This document shows positions 21,836 to 34,800 of a DNA stretch of 64,000 bases, one piece after another. Below the pieces are notes generated by a model. That model had not been told where the DNA came from. It made no database searches and saw nothing but the letters and a program-made list of their open reading frames with translations. Made by a program: the position numbers and the translations under genes. Each line of letters begins with the position of its first letter. Within the stretch, counting starts at the first letter, position 1. The DNA is from Emmonsiellopsis sp. PD_33 (taxonomy: Eukaryota; Ascomycota; Eurotiomycetes; Onygenales; Ajellomycetaceae): contig JANTQF010000166.1 of NCBI GenBank assembly GCA_032988165.1, forward strand, positions 1-64,000, read 5' to 3'.

Positions 21836-22932
21836 ATGATTACTCTTTCAGATATTGACCAGGAGAGGGCGGAGATCTTCAAGCGAGTACTCACCTCCAT
21901 TTTACAGCATGATCCTGTCAAGACCATCTTCGCCCAAGTCATTGACGGTATCCCAATAGCTTCAGCATACGAGTCAACATTAACCGCCCGGACTGAGTTG
22001 ACCTCCAGGACTGATCCATCTGAACAGTCAGTATTACTGTCCGGGCAATTTTGTGAATCGGAAGGGATATTCGATACTCTAGAGCTGAACCCCACCGTGC
22101 GTTCGCCTGTCATAGTAACCCATAGCCTGCTAACACTGACTGTATAGGTGGCTCAGCTATACCAAGATTCACCCCTGATGTCTTCTTCTTTCAACATGCA
22201 TCTTCTTGAGCTTGTTGCCATCGCAGTTCACGATCTGGCCGGAAACCTGTATCTCAAATTCCACCCCGATGGGGCCACGCAGGTTCTAGAGCCGAATGAT
22301 GACCCATTTTTCAAACGGGAATATATATCTCTATCAACAATGTTCTACTGCGACCCTTCTCGTTTCCCACGGCGCTTTTTGGACGTTGTTGGGTACTGGG
22401 CGGAAGTTCAGATCTTCGGTGGGGTTGTGGTCTTCGATCGGGGACCGGCAGAGGGGGAAAGGCATGTAAGTTTGATACGGATGCATTAAAAAGTTAACTA
22501 CAGCAGTTTTTTTCCCCCAAAAGATAACTAGTTACGGTAGATTTATCAATTTACTCCTACTAACGGCAATTTTAACCACTGCAGTGCCATGGCGCGTATA
22601 TCCACCCACGATTTCCCGAGCTGTTGTTTGAGCTTTCCGAATCGCAGCTTGAGGGGCTCAGTAATCTGGGCCGGCTCACTCTGCACGTAAAAGATAGCCC
22701 ACCGCCGCCATTCCCTCTGCCTTTTACCTGTGAGCCCCATGCCCGAACGGTTGATCATGCTTCCGCATTTCTTCACTTGAATATCTACCGTGACCGCGAC
22801 GAGAGGTTCGTTAGACCACCTGCCAGCTGGGTTCGTTGTTCCTATGGCCGTACGCGTGAGCAAGACGTCAAAGAGATGGAGGCACTTTGGGCGGCTGTGG
22901 GGAAGTATGAACCCGAGGAACAAAACGGCTAG
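21836..22932 (+). CDS. Unrecognised fungal protein, 308 aa
   Basis: Three exons (21836-22096, 22148-22465, 22585-22932) join in frame to 308 aa. I do not recognise the family. The ATG has an ideal context (GCCACCATGA); the longer frame upstream begins only at a TTG. No signal peptide, membrane helix or low-complexity stretch is seen. The protein is acidic, with mixed alpha/beta character (LLELVAIAVHDLAGNLYLKF, YWAEVQIFGGVVVFDRG). The C-terminal third contains HPRFPELLFELSESQLEGL and ends with a Glu-rich helix. Codon use and splice sites look like those of neighbouring real genes, which is the main reason for calling it. Many such single-copy proteins with short introns occur in Eurotiomycetes; the function cannot be told from the sequence. 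Confidence 0.65.
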
Positions 22933-23899
22933 CCATGAAGGAACACGACTTCTCATGGGGACAACGATGACTCGGATATATCTGCGACACTTCATGATGC
23001 TTCTCGCTGTTTATCCCTATGTTATGGTTATTCTTTTTCTATTCTTGGTCAACTGTTATGCGTTCTGTCTTTTACCGAGTGATATCGTCCAACGACGATG
23101 ACGATTCATATCTCACTTCAAAATTCTAGCGGGATTATCCTCCTTGGGACGGGGTTGGGGAATTCGGATCACCAGCCGAACAATGAAGAAACCCTCCCTC
23201 CTCCTCACCCTCGGCATAAATCGCCTTATAATAGCCATGGGTGTAGGAGTAGCTCTAGGTATAACCAATAAAATAAGAAGACATATTGAATGCCATCACA
23301 TCATACCATATCATCAGCAAAAACTCGAAATAGGAAAAAGAAAAAGAAGCCAAATAGAACGAAGTAGGATAGAAGTAGAATCCAACCCCATAGAAAAAAA
23401 AAAAACAGAAATCCGCAGATAATAGGAGGAAGAAGAAGGGAACTAAATATTATAGTTCTCATTTCCAGCTTCAGGCTTGAGAATCAACCCCATGGAGTAG
23501 ATCCATTCGTAGTTGCTTCAATTCCCATCCCTCTTTTCATAGACATTCATTAATTTGATCAGTTATGGTAAGTGGGTGTGGCATGAGCCCGTGGGTGTAC
23601 GCGCTGCTTATGCGTGCGCGGGCGGGGGATATATGTCAAAGGAGTAAAAATAAAAACAATGAGAAAAGTGGAAAGAAAAGAAAAAAAAAGAAAAGGGGAA
23701 AGAAAGGGATCAAAATGGAGAAAGAAAAGATCCATAGGCTTGAAAAACACGTAACTAGCTATTCGGCTATTCCGCAAAGCTAAACTAAAATCAATCCCAG
23801 CCAAGCAAAGAACCCACATCATAGTAAAAAGAGACAAGAGATAATAGATAGCAAACCGCAACATTTGACGACGGAAGGAAAAAAAAGAAGAAAAAGCCA
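22933..23899. other. Intergenic, A-rich
   Basis: Nearly 1 kb between convergent genes. It has A-rich and purine-rich runs (around 23,330-23,420 and 23,640-23,720) that open meaningless low-complexity frames. No gene seen. Confidence 0.6.
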
Positions 23900-25032
23900 T
23901 CACCGTGTCTGCGTCTTCGCGAACTGATCTGGGATCTGCGGCATGGGGGGTGGATTCGTGCCGCCATTGCCATTGCGTTCTTTATCATCATTGTCATCAT
24001 CTTCATCTTCATCCTCAGCTAGCGCATCGATGTTTTCGGGATGGCTGGGTTGAGGGGTTCGATGTTAGAATGGCGTTTCCCAAGAAGAAACAAAACCAAA
24101 CCAAAAACAAAACTATCCATCCCCAGATTTCAAAACAAAGGGTTGGGGGGGGGGGGGGGGGCAAAAGGAAAACAACGGAAAGAAAATCCAGTCCAACTCA
24201 CCCAAGCAACCCCTTCACCCCTGTCATCTCATAATGCCTCTTCCTCTTCTCCTCGAAATCATGATGTTTCCTCTCCTCCCCGCCGCCGTCATGATCATGG
24301 TCCATACTCCCATCGCCCCCCATAACAACATGCCTCCCCGCATCACTCACCCTCCTCCCGCTACTACCAACACCCCACCCCCCAACCGCAACCCCCTCCT
24401 CCGGCTCCCCCAACTCCAACCCAGGAATATCCTCCTCCCGCATCCCGCCCAGCTTCCGACCCTCCGCCTGCGCCTTCCGCTGCTTATACATATCCAACTC
24501 ATCAACAGCCAACTCGCCCGCATCAATCGCCGATGCCATCTCCACATCCTCGTCCTCATCCTCATCCTCATCCGGGTCATAATGCGGCGCGTAGGGAGTC
24601 TTGGGCTCGTCGATCTTCATCGTGCTCGTGCGCTCTTGCTCGGTTAGGTAGAGGTTTATCTCGTCCCATTTTAGCCGGGGGGAGTTCTCGTCGGGGGCTC
24701 CGCCGTTGGGGCCGGGGCCGGTGGTGGTGGGGGGGTGGGAGGCGGAGGAGCGGCGGCGCTGGGAGTGGACGGAGTGGCGGCGGCCGGCGTTTTGCATTGT
24801 GTTTTGGAGGGTGAGTTCTTTGTTGTCGATGGGGGAGCGGGCGGTTGGGAGGTTGGTTATGGTTGTTGGAGAGGGGTCTGTGGGGGAGGTAGTGCGGATG
24901 CTTGTGGTGGAGGGGTTTTTGAGGATGCCTTTTTTTGGAGGGTTGAGTTTATATACGGGAGTATTATGGGAGAAAGTAGGCGGTGTTGGTCTCACCTTTC
25001 GGCCGCTTCTGCGTCTCATCGCCGCTGGCCAT
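23900..25032 (-). CDS. GLC8: Protein phosphatase 1 inhibitor-2 / Glc8
   Basis: Three exons (25032-24996, 24928-24202, 24044-23900) give 302 aa. Inhibitor-2/Glc8 binds PP1 (Glc7) and regulates it in glycogen metabolism and chromosome segregation. All three conserved elements are visible: KGILKN at residues 12-17, split by intron 1; LKWDEINLYLTEQERTS followed by MKIDEPKTPYAPHYD, whose Thr corresponds to the GSK-3/Pho85 site; and KRKRHYEMTGVKGLL, the helix that covers the PP1 active site. An acidic tail follows (EDEDEDDDNDD). It is longer than yeast Glc8 (229 aa) and human I-2 (205 aa) because of disordered linkers. Two oddities: the intron 1 acceptor lies in an A-run (AAAAAAAG) with no adjacent pyrimidine tract, and intron 2 holds a 17-base homopolymer. 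Confidence 0.92.
24145..24161. repeat. G17 homopolymer inside GLC8 intron 2
   Basis: Seventeen G on the plus strand, so C17 in the transcript. It forms a polypyrimidine stretch inside intron 2, about 100 bases upstream of the acceptor. Confidence 0.9.
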
Positions 25033-28000
25033 TCTGGTATGTGTCTGTTCTCTCATTTCGGATGAAGCTATGGAGAATGCCGGTGTTAGCAAGACTGTTG
25101 CATTGCAACGCTCCTCAGGATATTGAATAAACAAACACAGGACAGAACCTCGCCTACTCACCAGCCCAGCTTGATCAATATATTTCTCCAACCCACCCGA
25201 GGCAGCGAAGAATCGACACAAACAGCTCAACCCAGTCCAGCTCAAGCAAGGGTAAGTACTCTCTATCGCAACCCTAATCACACCGTCTCAAATCGAATGA
25301 AACCAAATCAAATGGGTTATAATCGACAATGAAGGAAGTGCGTAGCGGGTAGATGGATAGAGAAACAGATAGCCTCGTGGTGTTGTGTCGTGTCTCGTTC
25401 CAACGTCAACCGGCCGTTTCGTTGTCTGTTGCTCGAGAAACTAACCTAGGTGAGGCGGGCGTGGGTGGGGTATCAAAATAGACCTCGAAGCGGCCCGTTG
25501 TCTCATCCGCGACGAACAAGCGATTCCCGCGAGGTTTCTTCTAAACCCTGTGTAGTGCGATAGACAACAAGCAGGAAGACAATACCCATGTCAGTCGGTG
25601 GTTCGACACTTGATTGTTCCTCGATGTTTTTTCTCCTGGCGAGGGGGAGCAGATGACGATGACGTAGGGGGGACAACGGCTGAGTCAGCGGCTGGAGTCA
25701 CGTGGTGAACTGACCGAGAATTCAGATCACGTGATATAAGACATCCTCTCCGGAGGTCGATGATGAAGACAACCAATCTAGCAGAAATATAGGGATTCAT
25801 AATTCCTGCGAAACTGATTCGTACATACCAGATAAATGAGTCGGAAGAAGGCCCAACTCATTAATCAGTCTAGCCCTATACCAATCTGACTCGATTGTAG
25901 CAAATAAAGCGCTATGTAGTATATACCCCCCCCCAAAAAAAAACACGCCAGCGCAATACCAAAGAGAACGATTGGTTGGTATAAAGATGGAGCCTGGCAC
26001 TTTAGAATTTCATAAGGCCTTCAGGAAATACTACCGTAAACACAGTCTTCCAGTTACCGAGCCTTCGACCAAGCCACCCAAGGGGGACCACTCCTGGAAA
26101 ATAATTGCTCGGTTGTTCGCTCATTGCTGTATTGCCAGCAAGCCGCACCGGATTTAATCCCACTTGATCAATCCTTATTTCCGTCGGCGCCAGGGGCGTC
26201 CACTTGCTCGGGGTAGAAAAAGGTTCCTTGCGAGGATACGTCCGGCACATCCATGACTAGACGAGGTATCCCCTCATTCTTTCAAGAAGTGACAAGACAA
26301 GGAAGTCAGGCCCAAAACGAGACAGACCAATAACGTAATAACAATGGCGGGAATCGCGCAGGCAAGACGATACTGCACTTAGCGGCATGTGAGGATAACT
26401 GGCACGTTTGTTTGCTGTGTAGTCCGGGTTGTCGTCAACGTCGCATTTCGATATTCTGGAGCTAGGATTGCTTATTTAGCCAACCTTTGGTTCCGAGTAG
26501 TTACGTTGTTAGCTGACTTGTCTGTCAGATTGAGACAGGCTCAGGATGAGCTTCATCCCTGAAGCTCTTCTTGAGAGCCCGTATAAGAGGCCAGTGATTC
26601 TCCATGTAAGATGTATTTTCCCCATGTGAGTATCTCCATGAGTAGGGTTCCCATCCAAACATTACTTACCACACTTGGGGGCTAGACATGTTGTCTTCGA
26701 ATCGTTGAAATATCATCTCGACGTCCAACTTGGAGAGACATAATACCCCGATGGGGCCATGCATCATGGATTATGAAATCAATCAAGCACTCTACCCCCA
26801 AGCAGTAGTAAATGTTCCTCATTGCCATAGGGTTTGTCATCGACACTATCAAACAAAAAGGCTCTGAAGTCCTTCAGTACCATTATACCAGAATGAGACC
26901 TGCTTGATGACAGATAGCCTTCATTGCGGTGCTGCGAGAGTAAGTTCCATCAGAACTCTCATTCTGGTGCTTGCCCACCACCAAAGACTAGACAGACCAC
27001 AGTGGGTGCCGACATATGACATCTTTGCTGGGTGATTGGAATCAAGAATCCTGCATTTATCCCGCTCTGGAAATAAGTAGTTAGCAGCCAAAGACAAATC
27101 GGCGGAAACATCTTACCTACCTATGGGGGAGTAGTCATTCAGAGGTGAGGCTCAAAGCGTCGGTTCAGAGAAGCCCCAGTTGACCGCATGTCAGAGGAAT
27201 GGTTATACAAGACGTTCGTGGCGAGAGGAAGCCGCCGTGCTCCGTATATATATCTCGTTTGAAAGGCATTTCGCGACAGGCAACTAGGTTCCGCACACCT
27301 AGCCTACTTCAGCAAACTCAATCGTCTTACCATCGTGAGAGTTCAAGATATGCAAATGGACGTTGCCCGTCGGAACCATCTGTGTCTGATACCGAGATAT
27401 CGCATCAACATCACATTCCACTGCCAAGCGGCACGGCACAGTCTGCATGCCTGTCCGTGTGCAGAGGCCCTGATCAACCTGGAAGTCCCGAGAAGCTAGC
27501 AAGGGTGAGAGGGCAGCAAGGGCCAGGCTGGGGATCGAGAATCCAGGGTCCGACTCCTCATGATAGCCTATGTGTCTAGGTTTCGTATCCACGGACCACG
27601 GAATGGATGCAGTTTCACCGTGCGGGAAAGGCTCATGCTCGGTAGGTACCAGGCCCGTATCGCGGGGATTTCAATGCAGTACCTAGTCCAACTTTGTAAT
27701 GTTTTCTCGGGCGTGCGGTTTGCCGGACGGCCATATAAGAGTCGGCGGATATATTCCTTGCTGGCATTGCGTTTCCAAATGGGGAGTAGTTAGTATCTGC
27801 TAACTGCGTGATGAAACAGGACTGAGACTGATTTGGCCCGCCTCAAAGACACTTCATTGTAGAGCCCGGGAGGATTGTGAGTATTTAGGCCAAGTGGAAT
27901 GGGTCATCGCCGGATGAGCTCCAGCATATACTAGTATAGAGGAGGAACAATCTCCTTCTATAATTAGAGCAGAGGAATAACAACCGCAGAATCCAAAAGG

Positions 28001-28788
28001 GAGAAAACGAGAGATATCAATCTTGCTTCGGGTTAGAGGAAAAAGAGAAATCCGTATGAATAACTCTGAAAAAAGTTCTTCCAAGAGGTTTCTTCAGAGT
28101 TGAGAAGTTGAGATTCCAGGGTCTCCTTACAAGCAAGTATCAGGGCGGCGAGCCCGTGCCGTGGCCTGTGGGTAAAACAGAGGGGGAATTCCGGATGGGA
28201 AGTTTGAATGGTGGCTTGACAGCGAGCTGCTGGCATCAAAAACTAGTGGCGTCCGGAAGCTGATGAGTATCCGTGATGAGGGCCGGGGGGGGTGTCAGGT
28301 CGAAGTTAGGCTGGTGGTGATCACTTTGTCAAAGAGTTAGGTAGTTACATTAGTGTAATTCCTTGCTTGGAATATACTGACCAATAAATTCCCATGCTAA
28401 TTTATATATAATGTTATTGGCCGAGTAGCTAGCCTGTAGGGTCTCGATGAGGCCTGGATGACAGAGTCATACAGATATAGAAACACTAGTTAGTTGGTTT
28501 CTTTTGACGCGGGAGTTAAGTGCGGGATCTCCCTGTGTATTTATCCACCCCCCTCATTTATCCGTGCTCAGTAAGCATGTGGGTGGCAATTTGCAAATGG
28601 ATTCGAACTGGCTTTGGCTCAATGCTCAGGATATCACTAGCTTCAGGGGAAGCACCATACGAGTGAGTATGAGAGACATGTCCACCATTCTCAGAAATGT
28701 GTTTTCATTATTTATTATGGTCAAAATCGTACCATTTATTATATACAGAAACAAAGCTATCATCCTCATCATCAAAACATCAACATTT
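25033..28788. other. Gene-poor 3.8 kb region
   Basis: No gene model could be built. The first few hundred bases are the GLC8 promoter and leader. A minus-strand frame at 27299-27592 (97 codons) reads more like protein than its surroundings, but has no continuing exon and no family match I recognise; it may be a decayed exon. The rest is mixed-composition DNA with short, conflicting frames on both strands. A run of nine C lies near 25,927. Confidence 0.45.
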
Positions 28789-30005
28789 CTAGCGATCAGG
28801 GATCCGAACAATCCGCCCGCCCGGCCCCACACGAACATGATGAACCAAGTCCTGATCCTGATCTAGATGATGCAGATGGCCAGGAAGAACTTTACTATCC
28901 CACGTCCCATGTTCTAGCGAATTAGACTTGGCACCCGTCAATTCAACGCGCGACAGCGAGTTCAGACGGACGGTGATTTGCGTGTGCCGTTTGGCGTGGG
29001 TGAAGAGTACCCGAAACATCGGAATCGCCTGCGCGATGATGCTAACAGCCGGCTCCATGAAGTTGAAGATGGACATGAAGATCATGAAGTCTGTGTTTTT
29101 TGTCAATTAATTTAGCAATTGCAAGTCCCGAATATGAATATGTGGGTGTGGGGGGTGTGCACGTACGATATCTGTTGCCCATCGGAATGAACTGGAAAAA
29201 GGCCCGGAGTATCACAATAACCCCCGTGAGGGCGCCGAGGCTCATGGCGATGGTGAGGCCGATCTTTTCTCGCGTCTGCAATAGCACTTTTCGGATGACG
29301 AACCAGGGACACAGCGCTAGCAGGATGTCAATGACACCCCCGTACACTACGCGATTGAGTTAGCTACGTTATTTGTCGATTGGGCTATGCGCGGAAAGCA
29401 ATCGTACCGATTGATGTACCGCCGAGATACTGAGTGACACGAAGCTCCCAACATATGTTATGCACAGGGCGAAATACCGCGACATCGTCGCCGCAGGCCG
29501 GGATCCAGATGGACAGGATGGCCAAGATGATGACGATATTTGCCGTCGCGATGGTGGCCCAGAGTAGGTAGTTTAGGAGACGGCTGTGCACGATGCGGGA
29601 CAGGGTGATTGCGAAGGAGACTTTGGTCCAGCTGATGGCGATGGCCGTCATCGTTGTAAATGTGTGGTGATAGCGGAAAAACGTCCGCTTGTCGTCGTCG
29701 CTGTCATGGCCGATTCGGATAGTGCTGCTCACGAGCGCGCCGGCGACTAATAGGATTAACTATTTACTCGGGGTCAGGGTTAACAATGGGCGGTTTCTCG
29801 CTACCCCGTCTCTTGGGGAAGTAGGGGGTTCGGTTCTGGTTTGACATACCCATGAGGTCGTGAGCACGAAGTCGTCCCACCAGACATGCGAGAAGTGCAT
29901 CCGACAGTACAGGCGCACGAAGAGGAAGGCGGCCGACGCGGCGGTCAAGATCCAGACGGCGATGTTGGTCTGGGCAAACTGGTCTGGTCCATTGTCGCCG
30001 AGCAT
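28789..30005 (-). CDS. PTH11-like fungal rhodopsin-domain membrane protein
   Basis: Four exons (30005-29850, 29759-29408, 29346-29167, 29090-28789) give 329 aa. It belongs to the large family of fungal 'rhodopsin domain-containing' or PTH11-related integral membrane proteins. Seen: hydrophobic segments consistent with seven helices, with the family hallmarks VRLYCRM..WWDDFVL after helix 1, WTKVSFAITLSRI in the middle, CWELRVTQYLGGTS before the DILLALCPWFVIRKV helix, and EKIGLTIAMSLGALTGVIVILRA. The cytoplasmic tail is short and His-rich, without the CFEM extracellular domain that true Pth11 carries at its N-terminus. These proteins are assumed to be plasma-membrane receptors; the ligand is unknown. 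The frame stays open upstream of the chosen ATG, but that stretch looks like leader. Confidence 0.85.
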
Positions 30006-31869
30006 GATTGAGTGTTCTTCATTTACGTCGGACAGGGCATGGCAACTTGAAGGCAAGGGGGTCCTTGTCCCGACGGGGGGAGCTCTCTGCGGGATCAAGG
30101 AACGGGCAGGGCAGCAAAGGGAATTAATAAAGGGAACCACATGGATGGGCGCAGGTTTATGAATGTTAATGTGCAGAATCTGGGGAAGCGAAGCGGGGCC
30201 AGACGGGACGGGGATACGATCCAGGCTGGGAGTCGATGTAACTATCCGCACTGTGAAGCCGGCGCTATGATTCCTCTGCAGCCCAATATCACGGATGATC
30301 CACTCTCGGGCTAACTCTCCCCTCGTGTGTTTTCCTTTTGCATCGCTCGATTAGCGCAGGATTCGGAAAAAAATGAATGCGCTGCTAATTAATGCGCAGG
30401 AGTGTAGTAGATATCCACAGACATGAAGGTCATTCTTTTTCTTCTCACATAGTACTCTCTTGCCTCCATTGAAGATACTCAAGATATTAATATATCCAGC
30501 TCCCCTTTCTCAAGGATGGAAGTCCACTTCACGTAAGTTCGGGAAAGCCGATTTCACCAACCGCAAGAGTTTCGGGCCGCAGCCACCAACCAACTAGCTA
30601 ACGAGTTAACTCCCCTGCTAATCTGTCTTGGAACGCCCTATTATTCATTCACCCGGCTCCGCAAATTAGTGTATTGTCAAGTGAAAATTCCTACCGAGCA
30701 TCATGAGAATTATCTCAGGCAGAAGCACCAATCAACTGATTAAATGAGCTGCCATATAAATTAGTATGAAGTTCTATTGGTTAGCTATACGGATATAGCC
30801 GCACTGGATGAAAAACCCATAACCGCGCTAAAATGGATAGAAGAAAATAGATGAGGGGTAATGAATAATTAAATCACATTTTTTTAGTGGTTTTACTTGA
30901 TTAGCTTATAATTCATTATTAGGGGGTTTACCCGTATGGTAATGTAATCCATCTCCATCTCTACGTCCTCCATATCAGCCTAGAAGATAACTTCTCGACT
31001 GCACAACACATCTAATAGTAAAAACATCAATGGAAAAAATCCAGTTCCATTTAGCTAACTACTACTGTGCATTTTATAACATCTCTTACCTACCCAAGCA
31101 ACCCAGCCAAGTCTTTATTATAAAGCAGACTGATGGAATAGAATAGGATAAGACAGTGTAAAACAGTGTAAAAAGTATAAAGAATAGTATAGTAAAGGAT
31201 AAATAAGTAGGTAGATGAAAGAAGTAATAGAGGTAATAAGTAAAGATATAGAAAAAAAGAAATAGCAGATAAAATGTAAAAAGTGTCTGAGATGTGGTGT
31301 ATATAATAAAAAAAGAACAGCAGATTACCTCCCAATAGTTGTACTTGTATAGCTTCCAGAAAAAAAAAAAAAGAAAAAAAAAAGAATAAACAGGAAACGA
31401 AAAAAAGTGAATGTTCTGCATAAATCAGACGGGAAATGCAGGGGGAAAAAGCACAACAAGTAGTGTAGTGTAGTGTAATATCAGGGACAAAAAATAAAAC
31501 GATACAGCAGATATCCTCCCAAACATAAATGGAAACGGCAAGGCACAGACAGACAGCAGAGAAGTGTATATTTTTAAAAAAAAGCAAAAGGGACACGAGA
31601 ACACCAGCGAGAGAAAGTCAGAGAAATGAGCAAAAGCAAAGCAAAGCGAAGCAGCAATTCATCGTTCCGCGAAAACGAGGGGAATAGAAAATAAACAAGC
31701 AAAAGTATTCAACACACGGATGAGAAGGCGCAGTACATGGTAGATGTGTAAAAGAAAGAAAAAAGAAAGAAAAAAACAATAAAAGTGGTATAGAACAACA
31801 TCATCGTCATCAGCAAGGCAAAAGCGAAAAAAATCCAGGATCGAAAAGGCAGGCAGGCTCAAATCAAAA
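30006..31869. other. Intergenic, AT-rich, 1.9 kb
   Basis: It contains the promoter of the rhodopsin-domain gene on the left and the long 3' region of the 1613-aa gene on the right. Between about 31,090 and 31,600 the minus strand is T-rich and opens low-complexity Phe/Leu/Tyr frames that I do not consider genes. Confidence 0.6.
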
Positions 31870-34800
31870 TCACGCAATAGAATCAAAAACCTCCCTCTCC
31901 CTCAACCGATTACTCGCCAACTCATCCCCACCAGCAGCCGACAACTGCATCCAGTGCAGCGCCAAACACATACTCTGCGGATCCGACTTGGAGTCCTGGT
32001 CGCGCCGATACATCATCTCCTGCTTGAACGTGTCGCGCGGCATGGTTAGAGGCAGCGTGACCCGCGGCAAAATCTCTGGATGCGTCAGGTACAAAATGGC
32101 CAGTTCGCGCTGGGCGACCGGGTTCCCTTCGCGTGCAGTGATGATCCACATCCACTTGGCGTCGTCGATGCCTTTGGGTTGTGATAGGTTGTTGTTGTTG
32201 AGCTCATCTAGGATTGAAGGCTGGCGATGGTGCTGTTGTTGGTGCCCGCTGAGCTCCTGGGAGACGATGTGGTCTGCGATTTCGACCATGCTGTTGCAGA
32301 CGTCGTCTTTCAACGCGTATGCAGCGAGGCCGAATTGCATGAATGCAGGGCCGGATTCGGACTTGTTGAGGGTCTCTGATGGCACGAAGGCGGAGATGAA
32401 CTGGAGGTCGCGGAAGAGGGTTTTGGGTTGGATGGTCTGGATCAGATCGCGCATGGCAAGAATAATTTCCGACGTTGAGGGTGTGTACATCGAGTATGTC
32501 GACGAAGGAGCCACCGATCCCCACATAGGCGAATATAAGCCCCGGTTCCGCTCATCACCCTGTTGGAGTCTTGAACCTTCCGACAGGCTGTAGCGCGACG
32601 GGCGTCCGTGCTCTGACTGGGCATATGAGGGTTCTTTAAACGCGCCGACACCCACTTCACCTCGACCGTCATTCTCGGAGATCAGTGATGAGATCACCAA
32701 CGACCTCAGATCCTGCAGTGCTTTCAACTTAGTGTAGGGGTTGGCCTGGCGCGAAAACCGCTCCATCAACTGACGGAAAACAGCATCAAACCCAAACCCA
32801 GACGACTCAGGCACTTCCCCATCGGGAACCTGAGCCGGCGAGTCCGCCTCCTTATAGACCCGCTGCAGAATAGAGTCGGCAGACCTACTCCGCTGGAGTC
32901 TATTACGAGGCGTCGGGGGTCCGTTCTCGTCATCGCCACCAGCAAGTTCAGCCAAGTAGCGTTCCAGTCTAGCCCGCCTCTCTATCTGGGCCTGGATACG
33001 TGGCTGGTTCAAATAATCCGAAAACCAAGCATCGGTTTCACTGCCACAACTCCAGACGGGAGAGCCGAGATCGCTCAACAGCAAGCTCGTCAAGGTTTGC
33101 CGAAGCTCATCCAGGAACTCAACTTTGCCGTGGGCATTCCGCTCCGGCCGTCTCGACGATGTCAAGACGTCGCTAAACATCGAAGGCGGCCGGGAGTGGA
33201 AGCTGGAAGCGCTTGTTGTGGACTGCGCCTGCGTTTGAATCGGAGACCAGAACGTGGAGTCGCTGGCGGACGTCGACACAGCTCTACCAGGTGAGTCACC
33301 GATAGATGAGGTATCACCGTAAGGGGCATCCCTGCCTGATCTCCATCTGTCAGACGCAAGGCTCTGGAATGACGACTTGCGCACAATTGACGGCGCTTCG
33401 TTCAAAGGACGGAAAATATGATCAAAATTCCTTGGACCATAGGTTTGCGACGGCGGATATAGCGATTCCTCACTAGCGATGCTTGAAGGTCGGATGCTCG
33501 AGCCGCCACCCGCAAGCCCAGTGACGGTACGGGGACCGGACGCCTCATAGATAGAGCGCTCCTTTTGATACAGCTCACTCGACCACAGAACTGGTGTCTC
33601 GTACATAGTCTCCCCAACAAGCTTACCAACGCTTTTCTTGAGTTCATAGCAGAATCTATGAATCCGCTCCTCGCCCCTGCAAAAGTTATCGATACCGGAC
33701 CGCTCTAACCATCTTCTCGTGACATCAACCTGTTCATCAGACAATTTGGAGCGTCCACCTTGGCTGCCATGAGCCTTCATCGCGTTGATTGTCTGCACCT
33801 CGGGCTTCTGAAGAAAGGACGAACCGAGGGTGCGTGAGCCATATCGCGGTTTCGGTTCCGGCATGGGTGAGACCGCCTGCGGACTAGCCATGGTTTGTAA
33901 CGCGAGGGCGACGCTCCTTGCTTCCTCGTACCTAAGCGAATTTTTGACATCGGTCATATACCACATCTTATTCCTCAACTTCGCCAAGCCAGCCATCATT
34001 TCCTTGGTGGTCGCTTGAAGCCGGCCCATGACGCGCTTGAGATCGACTATTCCGCTTTCACAACGTTCAATGACACTAGATGAGGATTCAACGGATTTCT
34101 TCAACGATAAAAACATCGGATCCAGTAGCTTCGAATCGTCTCCTATCGCCGATATAATCGGGTAGGCCTTTTGTAGAAGTCGAGAGGCGTCCCACCAGTA
34201 GTGGGCACCAACAAAGTCAGCATGGGATTGGCAGTAGTTCATGGCACTGGCGAATTTTTGTTTTAGGGACAGTTCACTTGTTTGAGCTGTGAAAGAATGT
34301 ATAGGATCATAGGAAAAGAAGTCCTCTAGGGGATCGAAGTCGTGAATGAGTTTCACAATGGCAGCCTGCAGCGTTTCTTGGTCGTCCTCTGACGGGGACG
34401 ATCTTGGCCGGGCATCCTGGTCACTAGAGTATGGCTCTCCGCTACTCAGTTCCTGTTCAAGAGATGGCACCAGTGCAAGGCTCTTCCCGTCCTGTGAAAC
34501 GGAAAACAAGGCCCAATCCTCGTTTGAGGGATGGTCCACTGCTGTGCGGTCCTCTGAAGCGTTAATCTCGGATAATTCATACCGAATCTGGTCTGCATTC
34601 CTAGAAAGGGAATTAGGCGGAGATACTGGGCTTATCGGGTTGCTAGAAGGTACAGTGGAGGATCTCGTTGCATCCTGGAAGGTCAATTTGGTAGTGACCA
34701 GAGTTTTGGCAGTTGTAGACCTAGAGGTGTCAATCCTGCCTTGGAAGAGATTGGGCTCAAATGGTCGACTAGCTGGGCCGCTGCGCGAAAAATACGAACT

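Noticed and set aside
24198..25130. Several Gly/Arg-rich plus-strand frames
   Set aside because: Shadows of the GLC8 coding sequence on the other strand.
31086..31596. Minus-strand Phe/Leu/Tyr-rich frames resembling membrane proteins
   Set aside because: Composition reflects A-rich DNA on the plus strand; two overlapping frames look alike; no family.
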